Of a stretch of 64,000 nucleotides of DNA, positions 1-11,300 are shown in pieces. Under the pieces are notes generated by a model, which saw only the letters and a program-made list of their open reading frames with translations, was not told the origin of the DNA and searched no databases. The stretch spans positions 1,116,001 to 1,180,000 of the forward strand of contig JAPWGK010000013.1 in the NCBI GenBank assembly GCA_029641185.1, read 5' to 3'. A program made the position numbers and the translations under genes. This stretch comes from Pseudofabraea citricarpa (Eukaryota; Ascomycota; Leotiomycetes; Helotiales; Dermateaceae). How positions within the stretch are numbered: the stretch's first letter is position 1; each line of letters opens with the position of its first letter.

Positions 1-1305
1 CGCTCCTATGATGGCTCGAATACAGCTATTCATCGATCTGCAGGGCTTCAGTAACAGCCATCCCGGATTTCCGGTTGCGTGGATTGTGTAGAAATTGTTT
101 GAGCATGATGATGATTGATCTTTTTGGCTGGTCCGGCCACCCAATTAGAGCCTCGATACCAACGCCCACGGAGGCAGGTCCTGCAACAGAGAAATGATTG
201 AAATGTCGACAACGAAGCAAGGATGTCTTACAACCCTGGAGTTAGGTACCAAGTAGAAGGGCGATCTAGGCAGACAGCAGCCATGGCTGCACACCCCACA
301 ATCTCTAGTCCATGGAGCTATGTCCGCAACTATCCCCCACAATCCGAGAACGGGAGGCTTTCCGAGAGCCGACCCCAGAAAGACAAGGAAAAGGATTCCA
401 CTCAGGGCCGGGAGTCTCTTGTCATACTCGAAAATCCGGTTCTGCATGTTGTTGTTGTTGTTGCATTGTTGCATTGTTGCATTGTTGCATGGTTGCGTTG
501 GGTGCTTGACTGGCGCGGAGCCTCTGGTCACTGGTGCAACGTCAAACGGCGGAGCAATATGGCGTCGTCAAGTATAGCTCAGCTGCATGTATGCAAGAAG
601 AAGCCGAACAAGCAAGGCGAGATGCATGGCACTCGCTCACAGGATCGATAGCAGATGGCTGATCCAAAGCGCGCGTGTAGATGTAGTGCTAAGAGCACCA
701 ACTCAGCGACATGGGTCCTTTTGCTAAATTCAGCATCCCTTCGTCACACAGCATCAAATTAATAAGAAGGCTCACAAGAGGACTCGGTACGGTACTGTAC
801 TGTAACCCAGAAAATGCACATGCACAGCGCGCTACCAGATCCAACGGCGCAAAAAGCCAATAGGAAATGTTCAGGACATCCAGCAGCTGTGTAACCACAC
901 TCGGGATAATCATCAGCCGAGTTATATCCTCAATCGTGTTGGACGCTGGAAACATCAGACGGCAGAATGCGAGCAGAGAGCGAAGTGGTCTTCATTGTCA
1001 TCTAGTGCCTTGTGGTATATCAATTTGCGGTCAGGGTATTAAGCGCCCCCTCGAGAAATATGGCCAAGTTGGCGTTACACAACACACAACACATTAGCAG
1101 CGCCTCCCTTCAGGCCAGACTTCCCTGCTAACCAGCCCATGTTTGCATATTTCGTACATTGGAGAAGCCTTACAGTCGCGAGACCGCCTTGAGGATCTTG
1201 ACGAAGGTGTAGATCAATTCGAGCGCCTTGCGAATACGCAGAGTTCCCACAGATCTCCTTGCTGCACGTCTCAGAAGACGTATACAGGCCGATGTCGAAA
1301 GAGAT
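1..1305. other. Intergenic region, no supported gene
   Basis: No reading frame here shows a recognisable domain, codon bias or a splice-compatible exon chain. The only clear structure is a GTT-rich microsatellite at about 448-494. The last few hundred bases are the likely 3' flank of the molybdenum-cofactor gene on the minus strand. Confidence 0.5.
448..494. repeat. GTT / GCATTGTT microsatellite
   Basis: About five GTT units are followed by about three 9-bp units of the type GCATTGTT(G). Seen directly. A low-complexity tract with no associated gene. Confidence 0.85.
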
Positions 1306-3581
1306 TTAGATCCCAGAGCTTTTCTCCCCATCGACCCAGCTTCCACTCTTGCCGCCTTCTTTTCGGATAACCTTCAGCCCTTCAATCGTCATACCCTTGT
1401 CGACGGCTTTACACATGTCGTACACGGTCAATGCAGCTGTCGAGGCTGCAGTAAGCGCCTCCATCTCCACTCCGGTTTTTCCATCACATGAGACGGTTGC
1501 TGTGATCTTGACTTGACCATGAGTTTTGTGGCATGGTGTAACAGAATGTACTGAGTTTGTGCCAGTGGGTGGTTTGTGTGCATCTTCCTGCCCCGTCCCA
1601 GAGTAGGATACAGGAGCCTCTTCTTGCAAGCCCTCGCTACCGCAAGCTTCAAGTTCAACGCTGACATGTGTAATGGAGATAGGATGACAGAGAGGTATCA
1701 AGTCTGATGTTTTCTTGGCTGCCATGATGCCAGCTATTCTCGCCACTCCAAGAACATCGCCCTTCTTCGCTCGATTCTCAAGTATCAAAGGAAGTGCCGT
1801 ATTATTGGAAAAGTAGACTCTGCAGATAGCAGTTGCTGTACGTTTGGTGGGGGTTTTGTCAGATATTGCTACCATATGTGCACTCCCCGAGGCCGTTAGA
1901 TGGGTAAGGCTTGGCTTTGCAGGTACCGGATCGCTTTCGGCATCTGCATTGCCAGGCAGTACGCGGGTAGAATACAAACGAGCCCCAAGCTGAGGTGCCA
2001 CCGAGCCTAAGAGATACCTAGGAATGCTTGACCACTTTGCTCTACTGCTGTCGCTCGACTGCATGCGTGGGAAGACGGATTTTGGTTGTGATATCGTGGT
2101 TCCATCTAAGCGGCATTAGCATCATTCCTACAAAGAGAACACCGAACCATGACTAGGGAGTTGGCTATACAAAATTGTGCTTAATGAAACGTACGTACAC
2201 GTTTTGGTATATATCTGCCATCCACAGACTCATTCCATAACTCCACAGATGCTCTAGACGGTATGAAATCCTACCCACCTATCAAGATCATGGGTCTGTT
2301 TTTCATGTTCTCTAACTCTCCCATGCCGGCATGCTTTTCCTTTTTGCCACTGACAGCTAGGCCGATGACTTCCAGAAGCTCTTTCTCATGTGGAGAGGCT
2401 CCTAATGGGCCGCTGGCCACCGGTAAACCTTGCCTCCTATCCATTTCGATTTGCTTCATTGCCTCAAATGCCTCTGCATCGATGGGCTGCCCGTCGTTCG
2501 ACTTCCGTAAGATGTCGCGGAGAGAAACTTCAGCATTTCCAAATAGGCAGACTTTCAGGTTACCATCACTCGTTATGCGTAATCTGTTACACGAACCGCA
2601 GAAATTATGTGTCATGCTAGTAATGAATCCCATTTTCCCCACGAAGCCAGGAATTTGATAAGTCTTGCTGGTATCATTTTTGTGGTCTTGTACCTTCCGC
2701 AGATCTGGGTATTTCGTTCGTATAATATCGAGCATTTCTTGATACCCAAGCATTTTGCCCTTGCTCCATTTATTGCCATCGAAAGGCATATATTCAATGA
2801 ACCTAACCTCAATGTCCTTTTCCCGACCTAATTCGACAAAGGGTAAAATCTCTCGATCATTCATTCCGCGCATGACCACACAGTTTATCTTTAACTTGAC
2901 ACCAGCCCCAAGCTTGTTCATCTCCAATATTCTTTCGATGCTTCTCATTACGGCTTCGAAACCTTTGCGACGGGTCATGATCTGAAATTGCCATGGGTCC
3001 AAGGTATCCAGACTCAAGTTCACGCCGGTCAACCCAGCCTCCACCATCGAGTCCAACTTCCTGAATAGACTTATTCCATTTGTGGTGAGGCATATCTCTC
3101 GGAGGCCTTGGGGCCGTAGCGACCCAATTTGGTGCATCAATGGAAGTATGTCTTTGCGTACCGTCGGCTCGCCACCAGTGAGGCGAATCTTAGTTACTCC
3201 TTGCGAGACAAAGGTTGAAGAGATGAGGAATATCTCGGGTGTCGTCAGAAGATTGGGCGGCGGCGATTGGGGAACCCCCTCTTCGGGCATGCAATACAAG
3301 CAGCGCAGGTTGCACTTTTCGGTGATGGATATGCGAAGGTAATCATGCTGTCGCTGAAACGTGTCGGTGAGAAACGCGGAGAAGGGCTTCGCATTCTTAA
3401 TACTGTCTCGTCGAGTTTGTGTGGGAGTGACAAAGGTTTCTGCCGCAGGCAGCTCATGCCTTGGAGCATCTTGCACTGCTTGTGCAGCAGATGCGACTCT
3501 TCGTCGAGTACTTCTTGTCAAACAAGAGCATTTGCCACCAGGTGAGGCACTGGCACGAGTAAGCCATCTCATGATAGGCAT
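1306..3581 (-). CDS. cnxABC: Fused GTP 3',8-cyclase (MoaA) / cPMP synthase (MoaC), MOCS1-like, probably mitochondrial
   Basis: The first two steps of molybdenum cofactor synthesis: MoaA converts GTP to 3',8-cyclo-GTP and MoaC makes cyclic pyranopterin monophosphate. The start at 3581 has a good context (CACAATGCC). Exons are 3581-2279 and 2105-1306, giving 700 aa. Residues 1-45 are Arg/Ser/Ala-rich and look like a mitochondrial presequence. The radical-SAM cluster ligands are C90, C94 and C97 (CNLRCLYC), followed by LTGGEPT near 135. The C-terminal GTP-side cluster is C328, C331 and C345. The MoaC domain runs from about 501 to 700, with [12 protein letters not shown] and [16 protein letters not shown], and carries a loop insertion of about 45 residues relative to bacterial MoaC. 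Aspergillus cnxABC is likewise a single fused locus. The junction codon is GAT (Asp435). Intron retention would end MoaA in Gly-Gly (see the intron entry). Confidence 0.95.
2106..2278 (-). promoter_or_regulatory. Switch-like intron between the MoaA and MoaC halves
   Basis: Donor GTGGGT and acceptor CTTAG. Splicing joins ATA G with AT GGA and keeps the frame. Without splicing, the MoaA frame reads Ile-Leu-Ile-Gly-Gly and stops at TAG (2273-2271), only two bases after the donor hexamer begins to be consumed. The stop thus lies inside the intron's first eight bases. A free Gly-Gly C terminus is known to be needed for MoaA/MOCS1A activity. The next ORF has an ATG at 2064. That retention is used in vivo is inference. 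Confidence 0.7.
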
Positions 3582-4343
3582 TGTGGTGAATTGAGGCGAA
3601 GAGCAAAGATGAGATAGGGACTCAGTAGCGACTAGCCGTAGCCATTTACCAGGTTAAAGTAGAGGGAGCAGGAGGAGAAACATCCATTTTGTCGTAAACC
3701 TGTGACGCACCGAGATGTAGGCGGATTACTTCGATGTATGAGTACTGGGTCTGAATGGTAATAATTTTAGTGGAATGTACTGTCATCAAAATGCAGCGAC
3801 TCGGCGTTGCTTATCAACATGCCAGCCGATCTCCGTCTGTGCCGACAAGAGGTGGGGTAACAGCCTAAGGCACCTCAAACTTGAGATTTAGGTAGGGTAG
3901 ATACCTAGAATGGAAGTTGTAATTGGAACTTACCTAATATCTAGTGGGGAATAGATGGGCTGTGTATATTTGCTCAAATATCTATGGTATTCTCGGGTCT
4001 TTGAGTTTTGATTATTCTATCTTTGAATTTGGTGAAGCAAAATTCTTAATATAATCGCGGATAAGCGCAGGTTTGAATAAGGTACTATTTGCCTACGGGT
4101 ACATGCTGCCTTATGTAGATACTCTACAACAAAGAGATTCATACGCGCTTAACGAGTACGTCATCCGTTTCTTTGTTGTCGTGTGAGAGTCTACACAATA
4201 TGGCACTTCGTGTGGGACTCGAATATAGCCTTGAGAGGCTGGAAGTCTTGCTATTCAATGCAACAAACATTCGAATTTGATTACTATAGAACAAGTCACT
4301 CAAGCATATTCATCCGATCTTAGAAAAAAACATCTGTTGAATG

Positions 4344-4510
4344 TTTATATAAAGCATATAAAATGCCAGAACTTATTTGCCATAGAATAACTTGATTTGT
4401 TCGAATGGAATACGCATCTGTCGAAACCACATGGTTGGGTCATTGTAGACTTTTATATAAAGCATGTAAAACGCCAATATAGACCATAGCATAACCTTGC
4501 GTTGGTTTCA
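4344..4510. repeat. Diverged direct duplication, 108-bp spacing
   Basis: The 25-mer at 4344-4368 reappears at 4452-4476 with two differences, both transitions (A/G and T/C). Weaker similarity continues downstream (CCATAGAATAACTTG against CCATAGCATAACCTTG). Only transitions in the core is compatible with repeat-induced point mutation, but two sites are far too few to show it. Confidence 0.6.
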
Positions 4511-5008
4511 ACTTACGACTATCGGATAGCTAGTAAGTGTAGCTATGCTCCTCTGACGAGTAACGTTTGGTGTCCAGGTACAGAAGTACTTAGGAGATAG
4601 TATGCTCGCTTATCATGAGTAACAAAGCAACGGCAATTACAAAAGTCTCTTCTGAGCTATCAGGATGTTATTCAATCGAAGGTATACGCTGCAAACCCAT
4701 ACGATGATGCACTTGTCACAGCACCTGACTTGGTTACCTCATACAGAGCGAGAGACTCACTGTAGGCGGGTGCAGCACCAGCAGAATCGTCTACCAATGC
4801 CAGACCTTGCCATCTGCTCAGCAAGAAAGAAAAAAGACATAGGTCATCAGGGTCACCCTTGGTGTGCTAGCCGATACTGGCCACAATCCGTATCTTGGAA
4901 ACTGGATCGCCCTGCTTCGTGCGTTTATGGTTTAGAGACGACGATTGGTGGGAAGTACGTTAGCACGTTACTCTCGCACGGCCTAACCCTTCGCTTCGCG
5001 ATCTCGGC

Positions 5009-5043
5009 CATGACATGACATGAGCATGAGCATGAGCATGAGC
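5009..5043. repeat. CATGA / GCATGA microsatellite
   Basis: Two CATGA units followed by four GCATGA-type units, seen directly. Confidence 0.85.
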
Positions 5044-5998
5044 TCGATGCATCCACTGCCAATGGATTTGCGACAGCAGCAAGCAACTTCAACTCCTGTA
5101 AAAGTTCGAATGCAACCATCACCAGACCACTTCTGCCACTCAACAGAGTTAGCCACGACGCGCTGGGGAGTGTCCCGTCTCCCCAATCCCCATACGGAGT
5201 ACCCGCACGGTTCACGAAGAGTTCCCACGGCACTCCAACTGGAGATTGGCTGGAGAGGTGTTCTCGTCGTACCAAACTGCATGGGGAACCAGTGACACAA
5301 TGGAAGCCTTGGGAGCTCAAGCTTCAGCCGCGTATGGCCTCATCAGGGGCTCCTCAGTCGAACTTGCCCAGCAGCCCCTGATTCATTCTCGCCCAGCAAC
5401 GTTGACAACTTGCTGAGACCCAGGACTCCAGATGTGCCGCTGGCGCATTTCTTCCGACACATTCAGGTGCCAATGCTCCTGACGGCGATGTGGTTTGGTC
5501 TGTCGCTGTCGCTGTGGCCATCGCTGTCGTCGCTGTCGTTGACGTTGGTTCTCTATGATGTGCTGGTCATTTAGCCTGCGCCACTTTTGATCCAGAACGA
5601 AGGTCAACGGACAAGGATTCTACTGCAGGGTCCACTACCTTAGCAGCAGAAGAATTTGATAACCCCCGTATGAAGCTTGATACCCGTCACAAGCTTTTGC
5701 GTCCAGCAGCCCAACTTGACCACGAAGCATGCTAGCGGTGAGCGCTTTCTATCAATCCGTGCTATCGAGAGCTATGGACCTGGTCAGCTCCAAGTTCTCC
5801 ACGAGTCCACATCGTCAAAGTTGGAAAACAAGGGAAAACGAGTGGCTCGCCGCAAAAGGGTAGGCCAAGCTGAGCCCCACACGTTCTATCTACCCAGACC
5901 AGTTCATTCCTGAGGGCTCTCCTACCTCCATCCTACCTTTTGCTTTTGTTAACAATCAATTGACCCATCTGCATTATCGGACAGGTCCATCTCACACA

Positions 5999-6940
5999 AT
6001 GGCTGCCATCGTCGAGTCTCTCAACTCTTCTGCTATCATAAAGCATCCATATTACCCGCTCGAGGTCGAGATCGCGAGTTACCTGGCTAATGAGTGGAGT
6101 GTACCTGTCCTCTTGGGCATCTTCTTCACAGGCTGTGCTGCCATTGTATTTGGCACTCGTTTGACGGTCAAACGCATATACCCAAACCTGCCCAGGTCGG
6201 AAAAATGTGCCATCTGGTGGTTCATCATCTGTTCGTTACCCCCATGCGCGAACTTTTGTCATATGCTAAATTTCATGCAGCTGGCGCAATCCACTTCTTC
6301 TTTGAAGGTATGAATCTATGTTTTTAGAGACTGGCTCAATGGCTAATCTGTCCCAGGATACTTCTCCCTCAACCACACGCGCATGGGCCCAGCTCAAGAT
6401 CTCTTTGGCCAGCTATGGAAGGAGTACGCACTCTCAGATTCGAGATACTTGACATCAGACCCCTTTGTACTCTGCATGGAGACGGTGACAGCTGTAAGTA
6501 TCTCCTGCCACTCAGAAATCATGGAATACCTGTACTGAATCCAACTAGTTCACCTGGGGGCCCCTCTGCTTCGTCGTAGCCGCCATGATTCCAACCGAAC
6601 ACTCTCTCCGACATCCTCTACAAATCATCGTATGCGTTGGTCAGATATACGGCTTGATTCTGTACTATGCGACCAGCATGTTCGACCACTACTACAAGGG
6701 TGTTGCATATAGCAGACCGGAATTTCTGTATTTCTGGTTCTACTACTTCTTCATGAACTTTATCTGGATGGTTTTCCCAGGAAGTAAGTTAAGACGAGAG
6801 CCATTACAGGATCCAGGCTAACACACGGGGTTCTAGTCTTGCTTGTTAGCAGTGTCCGCACCATCTCGAAAGCATTCACCGCTCTGGAGCAGTTGAACAA
6901 GGCCCGCAAGCGCAATGGCACAGGCAAGAAGGCGAATTAA
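5999..6940 (+). CDS. EBP (emopamil-binding protein) family, sterol delta8-delta7 isomerase-like membrane protein
   Basis: Exons 5999-6230, 6281-6307, 6357-6493, 6549-6783 and 6837-6940 give 244 aa. The start is in a strong context (CACAATGGC). An in-frame ATG at 5960 would add 13 residues. The protein has four to five hydrophobic segments, as in the EXPERA/EBP fold, and a basic C-terminal tail (KARKRNGTGKK) suited to ER residence. All six residues found essential in human EBP have counterparts with the same local spacing: H82/E86 in IHFFFEG, E128/T131 in METVTA, N202/W205 in NFIW. Family members isomerise the sterol C8 double bond in the ER. Most fungi use the unrelated Erg2 enzyme for that step, so the role here may be accessory. 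A 27-bp second exon is notable. Confidence 0.88.
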
Positions 6941-8337
6941 TCAGAAGCCTATGAGCCCTTGCGAGCGCACATAAGAGGTTAGAGGAGGCGAGACGGAGTG
7001 AGCTTGGAAGTTGATGGGTTCAATTATTGATTTCTCGCCGCAATCTCAACAAGAAGCTCGGGATAGCTTCTACTTGACAGCAGCTATTTTGACCTAGTCA
7101 GTGACCCTAGAGTTTGATCTTGTAGAATATAGATAGATTTATATATCACGAATCTGAGTGACCATTACCAATACTTTTGTTGCTGGCCCAGCTTCTGCGA
7201 CTTCTTTCGCCGACAGGGGTTGATGGCGGATTGAGATAGCAGTGTTTTGAGCATTCTCCTCATGGCATTCATCTCTAAGCGAAGGGTGTTTGTCCGGTAG
7301 CAGTATTGGGATCTGAGAAGGCACATGGATGTGATAGGTATACCAGGTAAGTAGGTGTCTTATCTGCATTGAACTTATACCTAGTATTGAGCCTTATCAG
7401 GTGGCATCCGCTGAAGGTGGTATTTACTTCATGTATTGTCCAAGTTGGGAGTCGTTCGGCTGGATGGCCGTGGCCGAAGACCTTGTTTTAATCCTGGTAT
7501 GCGCTACCAAGTGGCCACATGCTCAGCGCCCGCACATGCTCGATATGATGACCACTTCGACATCTCTTGAGGCAGCTCTGAACACTCACTGCAAAGAGCC
7601 TTCACGCTGTCTGTCTTGCGTGGCCTCTGGAGCTGTGGAAAGTTTCCTTCCTGTATGTGGCAATGTGCTGGTCCGTGGGCCTCTGAAGCCGCCATCTCGA
7701 GCCTCACAGCCAGGTTCAAGCTCTGAAACGCAAGGACCACCCTCGCACACAGGAACGCGCGTGGCGGCGGGCACTTGAACTCGGGAATTGCCTTAGTACA
7801 GCGAATTATTACTGCTACCTCTCGCGGAGACTCTCCAGGTAAACAAACAAAACAAGGAACCCTGATATACTTTTATTTTGATATGTGTGCTCTCACGCAA
7901 CCTCTGTCAATATACCCATCACACCACTCGTCTCCTCGAGCGCTACATACATAACCGCCAATCTATTCCTCGTCCGAAGGGAACCAGGTATTTGTCGCGG
8001 TTCGCTTTCGACCCCCGTTGCTGTACCAACCGCCAAAATCGGCCAATGGGACTTTGGAGATCTTCCATCAGCCTCCAGAACCTAGATCACAAGCTTGGTA
8101 GCAGCACAAGAGGCTCGTCAGAATTTGACCTGTAACTTCTGATGCGCATTGTTTCCAGCTGCGGCCTTCCGTCGACAAACGCCTCTGGATCGCATATCTT
8201 TTAGAGCCGCGTCCGAATGTTGAACGCTGGGTGCAAAGGTTTGTACAGCACAATCTTCGTGGCTGAGACTGTCTTTTCTTGAGCTGGTCTTTGCGTGAGA
8301 ATGCGACTAGAATGCTGATTTGTTCTCCGCCTAGGCC
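6941..8337. other. Intergenic region, no supported gene
   Basis: The 3' flank of the EBP gene, then the promoter and leader of the large DH/PH gene. Frames of up to 125 codons are present (for instance 7401-7778) without domain signal. Nothing else recognised. Confidence 0.5.
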
Positions 8338-11300
8338 ATGCCTTCTCCAAAAGTGACGGACGATGATATCCCTCCGTCCATACCAAAGCCCAAAGGGCCA
8401 GCGACTCCTCGACGTGCATCAGCGGTCAAGCGTACTCCCAATGGCACTCCTATCAAAAAAGCTTCGGCGAACAAGCCGGCCACTCCCAACAGTGCCCCAG
8501 TCCGTACAAAAACCGGTGCGAAGAAAGCGGAGCCCACCTTGCTCACAGACTTTCTACTCGGTCGACCGTCACCAAATCGAGCGCGCCGGAAGAGTCTGGA
8601 CCTGGTCAAGGCAGAGATGAAGCAGGAGATGGTCAGCAAGGTGCAACCACCTGGGGGTGTCAAGGATAGGGTCAAACAATGGCAGAAAGCTAGTGCAGCA
8701 GCTGTCGTTGTTGAGGATCCCGCAGAGGCCATTAGCGAGCCCGACGAAATATTAGTAGAAGTCGAGGAGGAAAGTGTGAACGAGGATGATCGCATAAGGA
8801 TCAAACTACGACAGGCACGGCCCGAGAGAGAAGGCCGAAGGAAAAGTAAGGAGGATGAGGAGGGTAAAGAAGAGAGGGTTAGGAGTAAAAGTGCCCCGCG
8901 GAAGAGAGTAATCAGCGACAGTCATTGGATGAAGAAAGATAATACGCCTGGCAAAAAAGTCAACGGAGCTGGAGCTGGGGCTGGGGCTGCGATACCAAAG
9001 GATTTTCTGAAAACTACAGCCGTAAATCCACCATTCAAGAGCAAGATTGAGGATTGGGCAAAGCGAATAGATACCGAGAGCGTTGTATCGGACGTGGCCA
9101 GTGAACCCAGAAAACCCTCAAGGAGAAAGTCGAGGAATATGACACCAGACGATGGCATCCGAGTTTATCCCTCTAGGTCACCATCCGTTGACGATGGAAT
9201 CAGGATTAAGCCGGTCAAAAAAAAATCAAACGATGGCATGCGTGTCAAACCGTTACGAGAGAGGGTTGACAATGATATTATAAGTTCCAAACCGTCAAAG
9301 GAAAAGCTCGGGGACGACGGTATTCGTATAAAACCATCAAGGGATAAGTTGGGTGATGATGGCATTAGAATCAAGCCATCACCTGAGCCAGAATTTGATG
9401 AAGGGCATCATTCAACACCTTCTCGCAGATCCAAGAGCAAGAGGCAGACAGGTGATGAATCTACAGAGCCGCGGAAAGCACAAAGAAAGACATCGAGACA
9501 ATCAAGGTCTTCACCAGTTCCACAGGAGGGTCGGGAGGATAGTGAGTCTGACGACAATACTCGTTTGAGTGATGGGGAACACACATCGTGGACCCCTAGC
9601 CGTTCACAGAAGTCGAAACGACGAGCTCGAAAATCAGGAAGCCCAGCAGAAACCCTTGCTGAAATTCCATTTGGTAACTCTGCATTCAGCGTGCTTGATA
9701 TGCCTCTCGGTGCTGAGGCTGGAACCATGAAGCGACCAAAGCCACAACGAGCGCCGAGTCTTTCAGCTGTTCCCAAGGTGCTAAGAAAGGTGTATAATGA
9801 AGGCAAGAAAATCGTTCAAGATACCGTGGAGCCTCCCCGGCCAGGCTTCAATCAACCGCCAAGCATTGAATCCTGGTTGAATGGCACCACTGATCCATTT
9901 GTTGATCGCCCAGAAGCGTCAAAAGCAACCCTGGAGGTTCCTGAATCTTCAACCAGACGAGAAAGTTATAACCCAGATGATCCTGCAGAACGAGATCTTA
10001 CTGCGCCGCTTAACGAAGACAAATCAGATAATGTGAATGGCAGTCGGCGTAGACGTCGCACTCGGAAATCTAACGAACACGATGTTAATGATGAAAATGA
10101 GAGGGAGGAGTCTTCTCCACAAACAAGGAAACCAAATGATAGCACTCCTCTTGGAACATCCGACAGAGCATCTCCATCATCACCTAGTGGGCTGCGAAGG
10201 AGCCCGGCCACACGTACAACGTCTTCGCCAATAAAGCCTGCGAGAAAGCTGCCTTTCAAGGATGTTGTCATGGATGCTTTCAAAGGCGAATCCACTACCT
10301 ATCGCCCGAGGAGCAGCCCCAGCACAGTATCTCATGACGATAGCAACCTCTGGGATCGTCAAACAGACCGCGGAAACAAAGATACAATCGATCAAAGTCC
10401 TCCTTCAGACAAAAGATCGCCCGAGCCCCCACTGCCTCCAACTCATCGTTCACACAAGACCAGTGAAAATGGCAGCCCAAGAGACAAATTCCTGCCTGCC
10501 TTTAGCAGGCGCGTTCCTCCTACCACTGGTGGGCATCGTCTATCAACGATAGCCTCCGTTGAGACTTTTAACACTGCATCCTCTGCAGCCGAGACGGCGA
10601 CGGAGCTCTCTCAGACAACCATTACACAGACAACTACAAATTCTACAGCGCCGGCCTCAAACCTATCAAGACATCGAAGCAGCAAATCAGGCCTCAAAAG
10701 ACGTCTGACAAAACATTCCGATCTGATATCGATGTTGTCTCTACCAGATTCTATAGAGCCAGGGAGAGGGAAGAGTATTAGATCCGCTCGCAGTGTGAGA
10801 ACAGCAAGAAGTCACCTCGATACTGCTACCATTCGAGATCTCTTGCGCGAATTGGCTGATGACGAAGTTAAATACATGCGAGAGCTCAAAACATTAGTAG
10901 ACGGAGTTATCCCCGTTCTATTGACATGTGTTTTGTCTAAATCTGAGTCTGCTATTGCAGCTGGACTCTTCAATCCTGATTCTGGCAATGCGTCTGATGC
11001 ATCCTTTACAAAGCCCATCGTTGCTATGGGCGTGTCGCTTGAAAGGCTAAAGAGTCTCCACCGTAGGATACCACTACAGGATGCAGATGCACTTATAGCA
11101 TGGGCCAAAGGGGCTCATAAAGTTTATGAGGACTACCTCACTGCTTGGCGAACGGGCTTTCAAGATGTCGTTGTCAATCTTGCGCCTGCATCCCGCACAC
11201 CCTCGGCTGAGCAGCAATCGGTTCTTGAAGGCCTGCCACGTAATTCTGCTGGGGATGTCATCAATGCGAGTGGAGAACGAGTTGATGTAGCATTCCTGCT

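Larger units (their letters stand above)
3582..5998. other. Intergenic region, partly AT-rich, no supported gene
   Basis: The 5' flank of the MoaA-MoaC gene and of the EBP gene. About 3880-4660 is noticeably AT-richer than the surroundings and contains a diverged direct duplication. Two short microsatellites occur at about 5009-5043 (CATGA/GCATGA) and 5511-5550 (CTGTCG). Reading frames up to 131 codons occur but lack any family signal and overlap one another on both strands. Confidence 0.5.

Noticed and set aside
1428..1667. Minus-strand alternative frame within the MoaC half, and plus frames opposite MoaA
   Set aside because: Shadows of the MoaA-MoaC coding sequence. The conserved motifs are all in the chosen frame.
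3880..4660. Degenerate transposon
   Set aside because: AT-richer with one local duplication, but no terminal repeats, target-site duplication or transposase/reverse-transcriptase remnants were visible.
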